Source of the DNA: Planotetraspora kaengkrachanensis
GTDB lineage: Bacteria > Actinomycetota > Actinomycetes > Streptosporangiales > Streptosporangiaceae
NCBI RefSeq assembly: GCF_016862895.1
Contig: NZ_BONV01000035.1
Location: forward strand, 62,001 to 126,000
Direction: 5' to 3'
DNA: 64,000 bases
The position numbers were made by a program, and so were the translations under genes. Shown piece after piece: positions 17,699 through 26,353 of the stretch (position 1 is its first letter; the number at the start of each line of letters is the position of its first letter). The notes under the pieces were generated by a model, which did not search any database, was not told the DNA's origin, and was given only the letters and a program-made list of their open reading frames with translations.

Positions 17699-18325
17699 GA
17701 GGGATGAGGTCCTTGGTGGGAGAGGGTTGTGGACAGGCCGTTCTGGACGACGTCTCCGGCCGGATCGAACAGACCGGTCAGCAGGTGCGTCCCGCCGGAG
17801 GAGATCGTGCGGCATGGACGGCCGGCCCGGCACCCGTGCACCGGATCTGCTCGGTCTCAGACCGTGAGGCCATGACGAGAACGCTCTCCGTGCAGAGAGT
17901 CCTTTCTCTATGGAGACGCTGTGGAGACTCGCCGAATCACAGAAAAATCGAGCCGAATGCGATTGGCAACGAACGAACCACACGACATGGGGAACGATCC
18001 ACAAAGGCTCCCTGGGAACGCGACATCATTCCCTTGCGGAAATATGCCAGCCGCGATCTTTCGTGCGCCCGGCGGACGGCGCTGACGACGTGACATTGCG
18101 GCGGATCTTTGTGTCCGTAAGCTCGTCGCCTGCCGGTGGAAGTCCCGTCCGGGTACCTGCCAGGAGGCCGAATAGCAGACTGGCGGCGTCACGTCGGCGC
18201 CATGCGACTGGACCAACCTGGCGCGCAGCACGGCGCATGCCGTTAATGAACATGGTTGCGTCCACCGTGCCGGTGACCCTGCGAATCGCGGAATCACCGG
18301 CACGGTCGTGCGACGTGGGGATCGG
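17699..18325. other. Intergenic region between two leftward units
   Basis: The 627-bp gap contains no convincing gene in either direction; the open frames in it have no family-like sequence. The right end holds the hairpin terminator of the DUF1996 gene (18264-18306). The left part, next to the 60-residue gene, must carry that operon's promoter; 17900-18060 is AT-richer than average. I could not fix -35/-10 elements. Confidence 0.4.
18264..18306 (-). terminator. Strong hairpin terminator of the DUF1996 gene
   Basis: A perfect 13-bp GC-rich inverted repeat (ACCGTGCCGGTGA at 18264-18276 and TCACCGGCACGGT at 18294-18306) with a 17-nt loop begins 19 bp beyond the stop codon of the leftward DUF1996 gene. 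Confidence 0.75.
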
Positions 18326-19489
18326 TCAGCTGTTCCAGCCGGGGGTGGTGCCGCACTTGGCGTCCGCGTTGATGCAGATCTTCACCAGCGCGCCGAGCTT
18401 CTCCGGCTTCCATGCGTTCATGAAGTCCCCGTGCATCGAGGACGCCATGCCCGACGACAGCTTCAGGCCGTTACCGCCGAGGGAGTTGTAGCCGACCATG
18501 AGCGAGATGTTGGGGACCGCGACCGGGTACTTGCCGGAGCACTTGCCGTTGGTGGCCGGCCCCATGTGCGACTTGTGGTCGGGCGAGTCGATGTGCTTGC
18601 CGTCCCAGCAGTCCTCGAACGTCACCTGACGAATCAGATTGCCGCCCTTCGCGCAGACCGGCCAGTTGCCGTCGGCGCTGCGTCCGGTCTCCGCGCTGCC
18701 GGCGCACCAGAACTGGCCGGAGGCGCCCTTCGGCGTCGCCACCTGTCGCTTGGCGTCACCGGTCACCATGACCAGACCCGGGGGGAACGGCACGACCGTC
18801 GACGGGTCCTTGAGCCGGGAGCCGTAGTACACGCGGAAGTTCTTCATTGGGACCGGCTTGCCGTCACGCAGCAGTTGCGGAACCCAGTAGGCGCTGTGGT
18901 CCCCGGGCGCGTTGCAGGTCGTGGGGCTCGCGAGCAGCTTGGCCGGCGTGGTGGTGGCATTCACTTTCGGACCGAAGAAAGTGTGCATGTGGGAGGCGCC
19001 AGGCAGACCGGGCAGCACGATCGGGTCGTCCGCCGCCTGGGAGGACACCGAGCAGTCGGTGTGGAACTCGGGGACTCGCACGATTCCCGCGGGGACCTTC
19101 TTGGGTGCGACCTTGCGGTAGACGTCCAGGGCCTGCTTCCATGCGGCCTGGTTCACCGGCACCCAGCCGCCGCGAACGGTGCTGGCCGCCGCGCTGCGCG
19201 ACGGTGTCGGCGAGGACGGTGCCGACGGCTTGGCCGGGGTGGACGGCTTGGCCGACGTCGACGGCTTGGCCGACGTGGACGGCTTGGCAGGCGTGGACGG
19301 CGTGGACATTGCGGCCCCCGCGGCCGAGACGGTATCCGTCTCGGTTGCCGACTCGAGACCGCTGGACTGGGACGAACCGGAGGCGCCGGGGGGCGCCGCC
19401 TGGCTGTTGCAACCGGTGGTCAGGGCCACGGTGAGCAGCAGGACGGCAGCCACAGGTGGAAGTTTACTTACGCTGTTTTGCCAATTCAT
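18326..19489 (-). CDS. DUF1996 secreted lipoprotein
   Basis: This 387-residue protein has a lipoprotein signal (VAAVLLLTVALTTGC, lipobox LTTGC), a 100-residue Ser/Thr/Ala/Pro linker with repeated AKPST units, and a DUF1996 domain of about 240 residues. Conserved pieces are HMHTFFG, HSAYWVPQL, FWCAGS, FEDCWDGKHIDSPDHKSHM and SMHGDFMNAW. Such domains occur in fungal and actinobacterial secreted proteins, probably on the cell surface; the activity is unknown, though the many conserved His, Asp and Trp suggest carbohydrate or metal interaction. ATG 19489 is preferred; GTG 19501 is an alternative. A strong terminator follows. Confidence 0.82.
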   Translation of the reverse strand: MNWQNSVSKLPPVAAVLLLTVALTTGCNSQAAPPGASGSSQSSGLESATETDTVSAAGAAMSTPSTPAKPSTSAKPSTSAKPSTPAKPSAPSSPTPSRSAAASTVRGGWVPVNQAAWKQALDVYRKVAPKKVPAGIVRVPEFHTDCSVSSQAADDPIVLPGLPGASHMHTFFGPKVNATTTPAKLLASPTTCNAPGDHSAYWVPQLLRDGKPVPMKNFRVYYGSRLKDPSTVVPFPPGLVMVTGDAKRQVATPKGASGQFWCAGSAETGRSADGNWPVCAKGGNLIRQVTFEDCWDGKHIDSPDHKSHMGPATNGKCSGKYPVAVPNISLMVGYNSLGGNGLKLSSGMASSMHGDFMNAWKPEKLGALVKICINADAKCGTTPGWNS

Positions 19490-19639
19490 CGAGGAGCGCA
19501 CCCTTTCTCTCGGGGAGGAACAATACAGCCCTGTGACCCTCTCTTTGGAAGAGAATGGTTAGGTCTACTTCGACTCGCCCGCATTGCGTCCGACCTGCCG
19601 CGTCAGTCCGATGTACTTTTCATTAAATTCTCAAAAAAC

Positions 19640-20120
19640 TGTTGTCCGTCGATGATCCAGAGCGTCAGCACAATTGCCGGTTCCTTTGACCCGCAGGACA
19701 GTCCAACGTACGCATTGGACGGGCGCACCTTTTCGTTCGAGCGCGTGCCGGCCGCGCCCAGGACGTCGTCTGGCGGCATTGGGTCGGACTCGGACCCTGG
19801 CGTCCTGGTGGCCCCGCCGCCGATGGCGGTCACCGACTGCGCTCTCGAGCCGCAGGCGGGCGGGCGCGGTTCTCGAGTACCGCGATGCCGAAGGGCGGTA
19901 TTGCTCCGAAGGACAGGTCCAAAGGAACTTGAGCTCCTCGTGTTCGACCTTTCGGTGCTGGATACGGCGGGGGCGGTCTCGTTCACCGGCCACTGCAACC
20001 TGACGCTCAGCGCGGCCCCGAACGGCACCCTGCTGCGGCTTGGCCTGCGCATCACGGAAACGAGCGCCGAGGCCGCCCCCACGATCGGCAAACTGGCCAT
20101 GTTCCTCGCCGTCCGATACC
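19640..20120 (+). pseudogene. Frameshifted SRPBCC/AHSA1-like gene
   Basis: Pieces of one SRPBCC (Hsp90-activator-like) protein are spread over different forward frames. GRTFSFERVPAAPR and PPPMAVTDCALEPQAGGR lie in one frame, LASWW and LEYRDAEGRYCSEGQV in another, and ELELLVFDLSVLDTAGAVSF followed by a Thr/Leu-rich strand and RITETSAEAAPTIGK lies again in the first. This is the order expected for an intact protein, so at least two frameshifts have broken it. The region is flanked by a DUF1996 gene and further debris. The assignment is by recognition of sequence character only. Confidence 0.45.
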
Positions 20121-20202
20121 GGCCTGGGTTCGCGGCCCGCAAGACCAAAGAGCCGAAGCCGGTCAACCTGGACACCCGGTGGGCCCGCTTCGCCCAGTGG
20201 AA

Positions 20203-20380
20203 TCGCGAAGTCAGCAGGCGACGGCTGGACTCGATGAGCGATCGCCGGTGGGGAGTTCCCGTGACCCTGCTCAGCGCGTCGGTTGGGATTCCGCCGCTCT
20301 ACGGCGTCGCCCTGATCGGCGGGGCGAGCCGGATGGGCTGGCTCAACTTCAGCCTCTCGGTTCTGGCCGAGGCCCAGCTC
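20203..20380 (+). pseudogene. Fragment of a small membrane protein gene
   Basis: The forward frame reads RRWGVPVTLLSASVGIPPLY, then GVALIGGASRMGWLNFSLSV, and then loses its hydrophobic character. The pattern resembles one half of a VTT/YqaA-like membrane protein. No start codon, ribosome site or complete domain is present. It follows the broken SRPBCC gene and ends about 100 bp before a perfect palindrome, so it is best read as decayed DNA. Confidence 0.35.
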
Positions 20381-20480
20381 GGTGCGTGTCGGGACGACCT
20401 CGATTCCGACTGCGGCATCACGAGCACAGCCCGGAATGAATCCTCGATGGACCCACAGGTAGCCCTTGTTGTTCCACCTG

Positions 20481-20513
20481 TGCATGTCGTGTAATTTAAT
20501 GACACGACATGCA
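20481..20513. promoter_or_regulatory. Perfect 12-bp palindromic operator upstream of the MBL-fold gene
   Basis: TGCATGTCGTGT (20481-20492) and ACACGACATGCA (20502-20513) are exact reverse complements separated by 9 AT-rich bases. The element ends 19 bp before the hydrolase start. Arm length and centre spacing suit a TetR-, GntR- or LacI-type dimer rather than a terminator. The cognate regulator is not identified. Confidence 0.6.
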
Positions 20514-20532
20514 ATCTGGGAAAGGCTGCGAA

Positions 20533-21411
20533 ATGACCCCCTCGACCGATCCGATCGCGCGTGTATCCGTCATCAGCACCGGCTCGGTGGCCATCAGGCC
20601 TGAGCATGTCGGGCCGACGTGGAAGAACGTCTACTTCTGGCTGTTCACCTCGACGCGGTGGACCGCTCCCCGGCCGATCAACGTCTATGTGATCGAGCAC
20701 CGAGATGGCGTGGTGCTGTTCGACACCGGGCAGGACCGCGCCTCGGTGACCGACCCGGACTACTTCCCCGGCGGAATCAACGGGCTGATCTACTCACGTC
20801 TCGCCAAATTCGTCGTCGAACCCGACCAGACACTCACGGCCGGCCTGTCCCGGTTGGGGTACGCCATCCACGACGTGGACACCGCGGTGATCTCACACCT
20901 GCACCAGGACCACATCGGTGGATTGCCGCTGCTCGGCCATGCCGACATCGTCATCAGCCAGGACGAGTGGCAGTCCCTGCACAAGCCGCTGCCGGAGGCC
21001 CGCGGCCTGATGCCGTCACACATCGACCTGCCAGGGCTCAACTGGAAAACGATCACACCCGAGCCGCTCGCGGATCCGGCCCTGGCACCTTTCGACAACG
21101 GCCACGACCTGTTCGGCGACGGAAGCATCGTGCTCCTGCCCACTCCTGGGCACACACCCGGCTCGCTGTCCATGCTGATCCGCCGCCCAGGCCACGCCCC
21201 CCTGATGCTGGTCGGCGACCTCACCTACGACGCAGATCTCCTGGCCATGGGCCGACTGCCCGGAGTGGGCGACAAAAGGCAGATGCGCGACGCGGTCGGC
21301 AAGGTGAACGCCCTGCGTGGCTCGATGCCCGGCCTGACGGTCCTGGCCGCCCACGACCCTGGAGCGGCCGACCGCCTCGCCGAGACGCTCGACCACGTCC
21401 CGAGCGCATGA
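20533..21411 (+). CDS. Metallo-beta-lactamase-fold hydrolase (lactonase-like)
   Basis: The 292-residue MBL-fold protein has the dinuclear zinc motif HLHQDHIGG, a second-shell GHTPGS(L) His, the VGDLTYD Asp and a C-terminal AAHDPG His. Overall it resembles the AHL-lactonase/AttM-like branch, with NVYVIEHRDGVVLFDTGQD at the N-terminus. It may open a lactone ring or hydrolyse another ester; quorum quenching is only one possibility. ATG 20533 is preferred to ATG 20509 because the latter lies inside the operator palindrome and GGGAAAGG sits 7 bases before 20533. The next gene follows after 61 bp. Confidence 0.85.
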   Translation: MTPSTDPIARVSVISTGSVAIRPEHVGPTWKNVYFWLFTSTRWTAPRPINVYVIEHRDGVVLFDTGQDRASVTDPDYFPGGINGLIYSRLAKFVVEPDQTLTAGLSRLGYAIHDVDTAVISHLHQDHIGGLPLLGHADIVISQDEWQSLHKPLPEARGLMPSHIDLPGLNWKTITPEPLADPALAPFDNGHDLFGDGSIVLLPTPGHTPGSLSMLIRRPGHAPLMLVGDLTYDADLLAMGRLPGVGDKRQMRDAVGKVNALRGSMPGLTVLAAHDPGAADRLAETLDHVPSA

Positions 21412-21472
21412 GACCGGCGTTATCCGATCCGCCCGGGCTCACCTGTCCGGCATTTCACCAAAGGAGTGAACG

Positions 21473-21964
21473 ATGATCACAGGCTTGTTCGGATCCTCAC
21501 GGACGAAAAGGAACGTCAGGTTCCGCAACACGTTACGCATCGAGCGTCCGGTCAGCGTGGTGTTCGACTATCTAGCCGATCTGCGCAACCTGCCCGCGTG
21601 GAACCATGCGATTCGCAGAACTCAACCGGTCACGCCGGGACCGGTTCGTCTCGGCACCGTGTTCGAGCAGTTCCGCACCCTGCCCAGGCCCATGTGGGAA
21701 CGGCTCGAGATCATTGAGTACGAGCGCGACCGCCGCCTCGTGATCGAAGGCGGCTTCGGGTCCTTCCAGGGGCGCGCGATCTACGATCTCGAGAGGTCCG
21801 CCACCGCGACCGACCTGGTCAACGAGATGGAACTCGAGGCGAGGGTACTGAGCATGCCGAGCGGCCTGCTGGCCCGTGGCATGACCGGTGCCGTCGCCCG
21901 GAATCTGCAGGTTCTGAAGGACATCCTCGAGTCTCCTGACGCGGGGAACGGATTCGTACGGTGA
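21473..21964 (+). CDS. SRPBCC family protein (polyketide cyclase/dehydrase-like)
   Basis: The 163-residue START/SRPBCC-fold protein has the N-terminal IERPVSVVFDYLADLRNLPAWNHAI signature and a C-terminal helix (GLLARGMTGAVARNLQVLKDIL) that closes the cavity. It probably binds a hydrophobic ligand. A clear AAGGAG at 21461-21466, 6 bases upstream, fixes the start. It is likely co-transcribed with the preceding hydrolase gene. Confidence 0.82.
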   Translation: MITGLFGSSRTKRNVRFRNTLRIERPVSVVFDYLADLRNLPAWNHAIRRTQPVTPGPVRLGTVFEQFRTLPRPMWERLEIIEYERDRRLVIEGGFGSFQGRAIYDLERSATATDLVNEMELEARVLSMPSGLLARGMTGAVARNLQVLKDILESPDAGNGFVR

Positions 21965-22146
21965 CGCGGCTTCGGCCGTCTCCCGTCCCGGCCGGCCGAT
22001 CAAGAGGGAACAGCGCGGACACATGCCGTCGGCCTGCTTCGTGACACGCCACCATCGCCGCACTCACGGGCGAAGACCGACGGCACGTGAGGCTGACGCT
22101 CACGACAACCGGCCGGACGGGCGCTCGTGCCAGGCCCGGGCGCGCC

Positions 22147-23196
22147 TCAGCAACGAGCTCTTCCGACTGAAGCACCCCGGCCCGGTCCGGCACTGTGATC
22201 ATCTCCTGCGCGAGGCCCGAGGTCTGGTCGGGCGGCGGGGATCGCCGCGTGGAAGGTGTGGCGATACGCGGTGGGCGATACGCCCAAGGCTGCGGTCATG
22301 TGCTGCCGCAGCGAAGCGCCTGTTCCGAAACCCGCCTCCACAGCGACTCCGTCCACTGGGAGGTCGGTGGTCTCCAGCAGGCGGCGGGCGTGTTCGACGC
22401 GCTGTCGGATGAGCCACTGACCCGGCGTCACGCCGACCTCCTCCCGGAAGCGGCGGGAGAAGGTACGGACACTCATCTGGGCGCGCCCGGCCATCTCCGA
22501 CAGGGAGATAGGCCGGTGGAGGCGCTCGAGGGCCCACGCGCGGGTCGCGGACGTGGATGAGGCCGTCGGCTCCGGGACGGGTCGTTCGATGAACTGCGCC
22601 TGGCCACCCTCCCTCCACGGCGGTACGACACAGCGCCGCGCAACCTGGTTGGCGATCTCGGCTCCGTGGTCGCGGCGCACAAGATGGAGGCACAGGTCGA
22701 TCCCCGCCGCCACACCGGCGGCTGTAAGGACGTCTCCGTCGTCCACGAACAGCACGTTGGCATCCACATCGACCTGCGGGAACATCCGCTGGAAATGCTC
22801 GGCGACGTTCCAGTGCGAGGTGGCGGGACGGCCGTCGAGCAGACCCGCGGCGGCGAGCACGTAGGACGCCGTGCAGATGGACATCACTCGCGTCCCGGGG
22901 CGGATCCGGGCCAGCGCGGCGGCGACAGGTTCGGGTAGCCAGTCCTGTGTGTCCTCCGGGTCGCATACGAACGGCGGGATGACCACGGTGCCGGCCGTGG
23001 CGACGACGTCGATGCCGTAATCCACGTTGATGCTGAAGTCGGCGCTGGTCCGGACGGGTCCAGCGGTGACGCCGCAGGTCACCACCTCATAGAGCGGCTT
23101 TCCTTCGGCTCCTGTCGCGGTGCCGAAGATCCGCTGCGGGATCGTCAGCTCGAACGGGTACACGCCGTCCAGGGCCAGGACTGCGACGCGATGCAT
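22147..23196 (-). CDS. GlxA-type AraC family transcriptional regulator
   Basis: The 349-residue regulator joins an N-terminal DJ-1/PfpI-like domain (VAVLALDGVYPFELTIPQRIFG; CTASYVLAAAGLLDGR with the nucleophile-elbow Cys; ATSHW) to a C-terminal AraC double helix-turn-helix (LSEMAGRAQMSVRTFSRRF and VEAGFGTGASLRQHM). ATG 23196 is supported by GGAAGGA about 9 bases upstream; an in-frame ATG at 23214 is less likely. It is divergent from a quinone-reductase-like gene with 115 bp between them, the usual layout for a regulator and its target. Confidence 0.9.
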   Translation of the reverse strand: MHRVAVLALDGVYPFELTIPQRIFGTATGAEGKPLYEVVTCGVTAGPVRTSADFSINVDYGIDVVATAGTVVIPPFVCDPEDTQDWLPEPVAAALARIRPGTRVMSICTASYVLAAAGLLDGRPATSHWNVAEHFQRMFPQVDVDANVLFVDDGDVLTAAGVAAGIDLCLHLVRRDHGAEIANQVARRCVVPPWREGGQAQFIERPVPEPTASSTSATRAWALERLHRPISLSEMAGRAQMSVRTFSRRFREEVGVTPGQWLIRQRVEHARRLLETTDLPVDGVAVEAGFGTGASLRQHMTAALGVSPTAYRHTFHAAIPAARPDLGPRAGDDHSAGPGRGASVGRARC

Positions 23197-23311
23197 GGCC
23201 AGATCCTTCCACATATTGGCGATCTAGCCACTCGCCGAGGTTTCCTCTCGGATGGCAGCCTGAGCGGACCCGGCGGTCCGGCCGGGACGGCTCCAGACAG
23301 GGAGACAGGTC

Positions 23312-24241
23312 ATGCGCGCAGTGGTCCAAGACGACTTCGGCGGGCCCGAGGTGCTGAAGATCACCAATGTGGACCGGCCCGAGCCGGGCCCGGCGGAAGT
23401 GCTGGTCCGCGTGCGCGCGGCTGCGGTCAACCCGACGGACGTCTGGCACAGGATGAGCGGCGGGCTGGCGGGGCGGGTCGTCCGGCTGGGCTGGGACGTG
23501 TCCGGCGTGGTCGAGGCCGCCGGCGCGGGCGTCACACTCTTCGCGCCGGGCGACGAGGTCATGGGCCTGCCACGCCACCCGCTCCCGGCCGGGACGCATG
23601 CCGAGTACGTGGTCTCCCCGGCGCGGCATCTCGTGCGCAAGCCCGCCTCTCTCACCCATGAGGAGGCAGGAGCGCTTCCGCTGGCCGGCCTGACCGCCTG
23701 GCAGGCACTCGCCGAAATCGCCGATGTGAGACCGGGGCAGCGCGTGCTCGTCCACGCCGCGGCAGGCGGCGTCGGCCACATCGCGGTCCAGATCGCCCAG
23801 GCACGCGGGGCGTACGTCATCGGCACGGCTCGCGCCGCCAAGCACGAGTTTCTACGCCGGCTCGGCGCGGACGAGCTGATCGATTACATGGAGGTGGACT
23901 TCGCCGAGGTGCTGAGCGACCTGGACGTGGTGATCGACACCATCGGCGGCTCGTACGGCCCGCGCTCGCTTCGTACTCTTCGCGAGGGCGGCATCGTGGT
24001 GTCCCTCGCCTCTCCCGGCGAGGCTTATCTGGCAGACGAAGCGCGGGCTGTCGGAAGGCGCGCCACATTCATGGTCGTCGAGTCGGACCAGGCGGGACTG
24101 CGCGAACTCGCGGCACTCGCCGAGGCGGGCCGACTGCTCCCTGAGATCGCCGCCGTCTTCCCACTGGACGCCGTCGCCAAGGCCCACGATCTCCTCCAGA
24201 CCGGCCACACCACCGGCAAGATCGTTCTCACGCTGCCCTGA
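23312..24241 (+). CDS. NADP-dependent quinone oxidoreductase-like MDR protein
   Basis: This 309-residue medium-chain reductase lacks the catalytic zinc ligands and shows the cofactor loop VLVHAAAGGVGHIAVQIAQARGA, the N-terminal VRVRAAAVNPTDVWHRMSGG and the C-terminal LLQTGHTTGKIVLTL. It likely uses NADPH to reduce quinones or enones. The start has GGGAGACAGG upstream. The divergent GlxA/AraC protein is the probable regulator. Confidence 0.9.
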   Translation: MRAVVQDDFGGPEVLKITNVDRPEPGPAEVLVRVRAAAVNPTDVWHRMSGGLAGRVVRLGWDVSGVVEAAGAGVTLFAPGDEVMGLPRHPLPAGTHAEYVVSPARHLVRKPASLTHEEAGALPLAGLTAWQALAEIADVRPGQRVLVHAAAGGVGHIAVQIAQARGAYVIGTARAAKHEFLRRLGADELIDYMEVDFAEVLSDLDVVIDTIGGSYGPRSLRTLREGGIVVSLASPGEAYLADEARAVGRRATFMVVESDQAGLRELAALAEAGRLLPEIAAVFPLDAVAKAHDLLQTGHTTGKIVLTLP

Positions 24242-24420
24242 TGTTCGTTCGATGGAGATCGCCCGCTGAGCCGGGGCGACGGGGGCCGCCGCCTGCCGCA
24301 GCCGACTGGCGCCGGTCCGCAACTCAGTCATGATGACTCGGGCGCGGAGGCGCTGCAGGAAGTCAAAGACGCCGGCGGCGCCAAATCCACTTCGCGACTG
24401 TCACTCGCTCAGCCGGCTTC

Positions 24421-24894
24421 TCAAGAGGCGATGCGGCGGGCCAGGGCCCGACCGGCCGGCAGGTCGGCGACGAATGCTCGGAGAAAGCCGGTGATCTGAT
24501 CGGTGTCGCGCCCCTCGACAGCGGCGTCGATGGACCGGTAGAGGTCCTCTTCGATCGCGGTGATCTGCCCGGCGAGCCGCCGCCCCTCCTCTGTGAGGGT
24601 CAATTCGACGTGGCGGCGATCGAAAGCCGATATCTGGCGGTCGACCAAGCCCGCGGACGTGAGCCGGTCGACCAGCCTGCTGGGACTGTTCCCGCTCTCG
24701 CAGACCAGCAGGTCGCCGAGGCTGTTGAGGGCGAGCGGCTGGTGGTCCTGCAGGATACGGATCACTTCGGCCTGTGAAGGGGTGATGCCCAACGGTCGCA
24801 GGGCTTGGAGGAGCAGCCGATTCCCCTCTCGCTGGGCGGCCAGGATGAGGTACCGGAGTTCTTCGGTGGGTCTCATGCGATGGGGCACCGGCAC
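24421..24894 (-). CDS. MarR family transcriptional regulator
   Basis: The 157-residue winged-helix regulator has recognition-helix region LGDLLVCESGNSPSRLVDRLTSAGLV and wing DRRHVELTLTEEGRRL. MarR proteins are dimeric repressors released by phenolic or oxidant ligands. ATG 24876 (MRPTEEL) is an alternative start. A well-formed promoter with a palindromic spacer lies just upstream (24931-24958), consistent with autoregulation. The MFS exporter gene lies upstream on the same strand. Confidence 0.9.
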   Translation of the reverse strand: MPVPHRMRPTEELRYLILAAQREGNRLLLQALRPLGITPSQAEVIRILQDHQPLALNSLGDLLVCESGNSPSRLVDRLTSAGLVDRQISAFDRRHVELTLTEEGRRLAGQITAIEEDLYRSIDAAVEGRDTDQITGFLRAFVADLPAGRALARRIAS

Positions 24895-24930
24895 CTTCTT
24901 GATCGAAGTCGTCGCGTCGCGGTCGCAAAT

Positions 24931-24958
24931 AGATTACGCGACATATATGCCACGTCAA
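24931..24958 (-). promoter_or_regulatory. Promoter with embedded palindrome for the MarR gene
   Basis: On the minus strand TTGACG (24953-24958) and TAATCT (24931-24936) are separated by 16 bp, a good vegetative sigma promoter. The spacer holds GGCATATATGTC, whose CATATATG core is a perfect palindrome, the expected place for a MarR dimer to repress its own promoter. Confidence 0.65.
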
Positions 24959-25081
24959 CGGCAAGCTCAGACGATGTGGACGCCCGAGCCGAGTGCTCCC
25001 AGTCGCCCCATCGCCACGCGTTGTCCGGCTCGTGATGGTCGGCAGGCGGGCCGCCCTGTCCGGGCTGGTCGGGAGCCGGTG

Positions 25082-26266
25082 TCAGGCCTGTGCGGGAGAG
25101 GTGACGAACATCCGCCGACCGGCGAGCATAAGCGCCGCGCCCGCGGTGACTCCACACGCCCCCATCACCGCGGCGACAGACGGCCCGCCGTGGAGCAGCA
25201 GCGATCCACCGGCGGCCGAGCCGCCGGCGATGCCGGCGCCCACCAGCGTCACCAACCAGGAGAACGCCTCCGTGACGGTTCCCTCAGGGGCGAGGTCGCC
25301 CACCATGCCGAAGGAGACGGAGAGCAATGGCGCGAAGAAGACCCCGGTGACGACGGCGACCACCGCCATGCCGGCCGGCCCGGGCACGAGGGCCACCAGC
25401 CAGTAGGAGGCCGCCATGCCGAACGCCAGCAGCGCCGCCTTCCGCGCGGGTGTGGCCGGCCAGTGGCGTGCGCCGTAGGTCCCGTAGCAGATCGCGCCGA
25501 TGAGGGCCCCCGTGGCGTTCAGCGCCAGCAGGGTCCCGGCTCCGCCCGGAATGTGGTGGGAGTCGGCATAGGCCACGCTGAAGACGTTGAACGACCCCAC
25601 GGCCAATCCCGCTCCGGCCAGGCCGAGGATGAGCAGCAGCAGGGCGGGGCTGTGCAGAGCGCCTAGCCAGTGCGGTGTCCGCACGGCCGGTGCCCATGAT
25701 CGTGAAGGCTCCGAGGTGCTCATCACGAGGGCGCCGACGAGGCCGAGAGCCGCCGACACCCACAGGGCCGCCTGGGGTGACCCCGCCGCCGCGATGCCGG
25801 TAACCGCCAGAGGTCCGGCGATGAAGAGCAGTTCCTGGGCGCCGGCGTCCAAGGAGTAGGCGGATTCCAGTTCGCGGGGCTCCACCAGTTGTGGCCACAG
25901 GGCGCGCAGGCACGGCTCGAGGGGAGGGGTGGCGGCTCCGGCGATGACGGCGCCGAGGAAGGCGAGCGCCGTGCTGTGCGGTGCCAGCGCCAGCACCGCG
26001 TATCCGCCTGAGGCGACGATCGCCGACGCGGTGAGGACCTTCGGTTGCCCGAGCCGGTCGACGCAGCGTCCCAGGAGCGGCCCCGCGATCGCCTGCGCCA
26101 CGGCGAAGGTTCCGGTGACCAGACCCACGGTCGCGTAATCGGCGCCTGCCTGACGGAGTGTCAGCGCGATGGCCAGGGCGGCCATCGCCGCGGGGAGGCG
26201 CCCGATCAGGGAGCCGCCCAGGAGACGGCCGACGTAGGGACGGCGCAGGACGACGGTGTACGGCAT
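25082..26266 (-). CDS. MFS transporter
   Basis: This 394-residue major facilitator protein has 12 predicted membrane helices, a motif-A-like loop GRCVDRLGQPKVL between helices 2 and 3, and a Pro/Gly-rich helix 5. It resembles small-molecule exporters. Substrate unknown. It lies between the MarR and GntR regulator genes on the same strand, either of which might control it. The GntR gene is upstream with an 87-bp gap. Confidence 0.85.
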   Translation of the reverse strand: MPYTVVLRRPYVGRLLGGSLIGRLPAAMAALAIALTLRQAGADYATVGLVTGTFAVAQAIAGPLLGRCVDRLGQPKVLTASAIVASGGYAVLALAPHSTALAFLGAVIAGAATPPLEPCLRALWPQLVEPRELESAYSLDAGAQELLFIAGPLAVTGIAAAGSPQAALWVSAALGLVGALVMSTSEPSRSWAPAVRTPHWLGALHSPALLLLILGLAGAGLAVGSFNVFSVAYADSHHIPGGAGTLLALNATGALIGAICYGTYGARHWPATPARKAALLAFGMAASYWLVALVPGPAGMAVVAVVTGVFFAPLLSVSFGMVGDLAPEGTVTEAFSWLVTLVGAGIAGGSAAGGSLLLHGGPSVAAVMGACGVTAGAALMLAGRRMFVTSPAQA

Positions 26267-26353
26267 GGTGATCCTTGCAGCGGGGTGGATGACGGTCGCG
26301 GCCCGGCGCTCGGGCCGTGAGCGGGGCCGGGGGAGGGGCTGGGAAGGGCGCCG

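Noticed and set aside
17880-17960. Possible riboswitch or leader upstream of the 60-residue gene
   Set aside because: Short AGAGA/TCTCT pairings exist but no conserved riboswitch core was recognised.
18308-20494. A 728-codon plus-strand frame
   Set aside because: Its first half is antisense to the DUF1996 gene, and only short parts after about 19640 look protein-like. It is treated as shadow plus decayed genes.
20533-21411. Beta-lactam resistance enzyme
   Set aside because: The MBL motif is present, but the sequence follows the lactonase-like branch, with no signal peptide and no B1-type active-site features.
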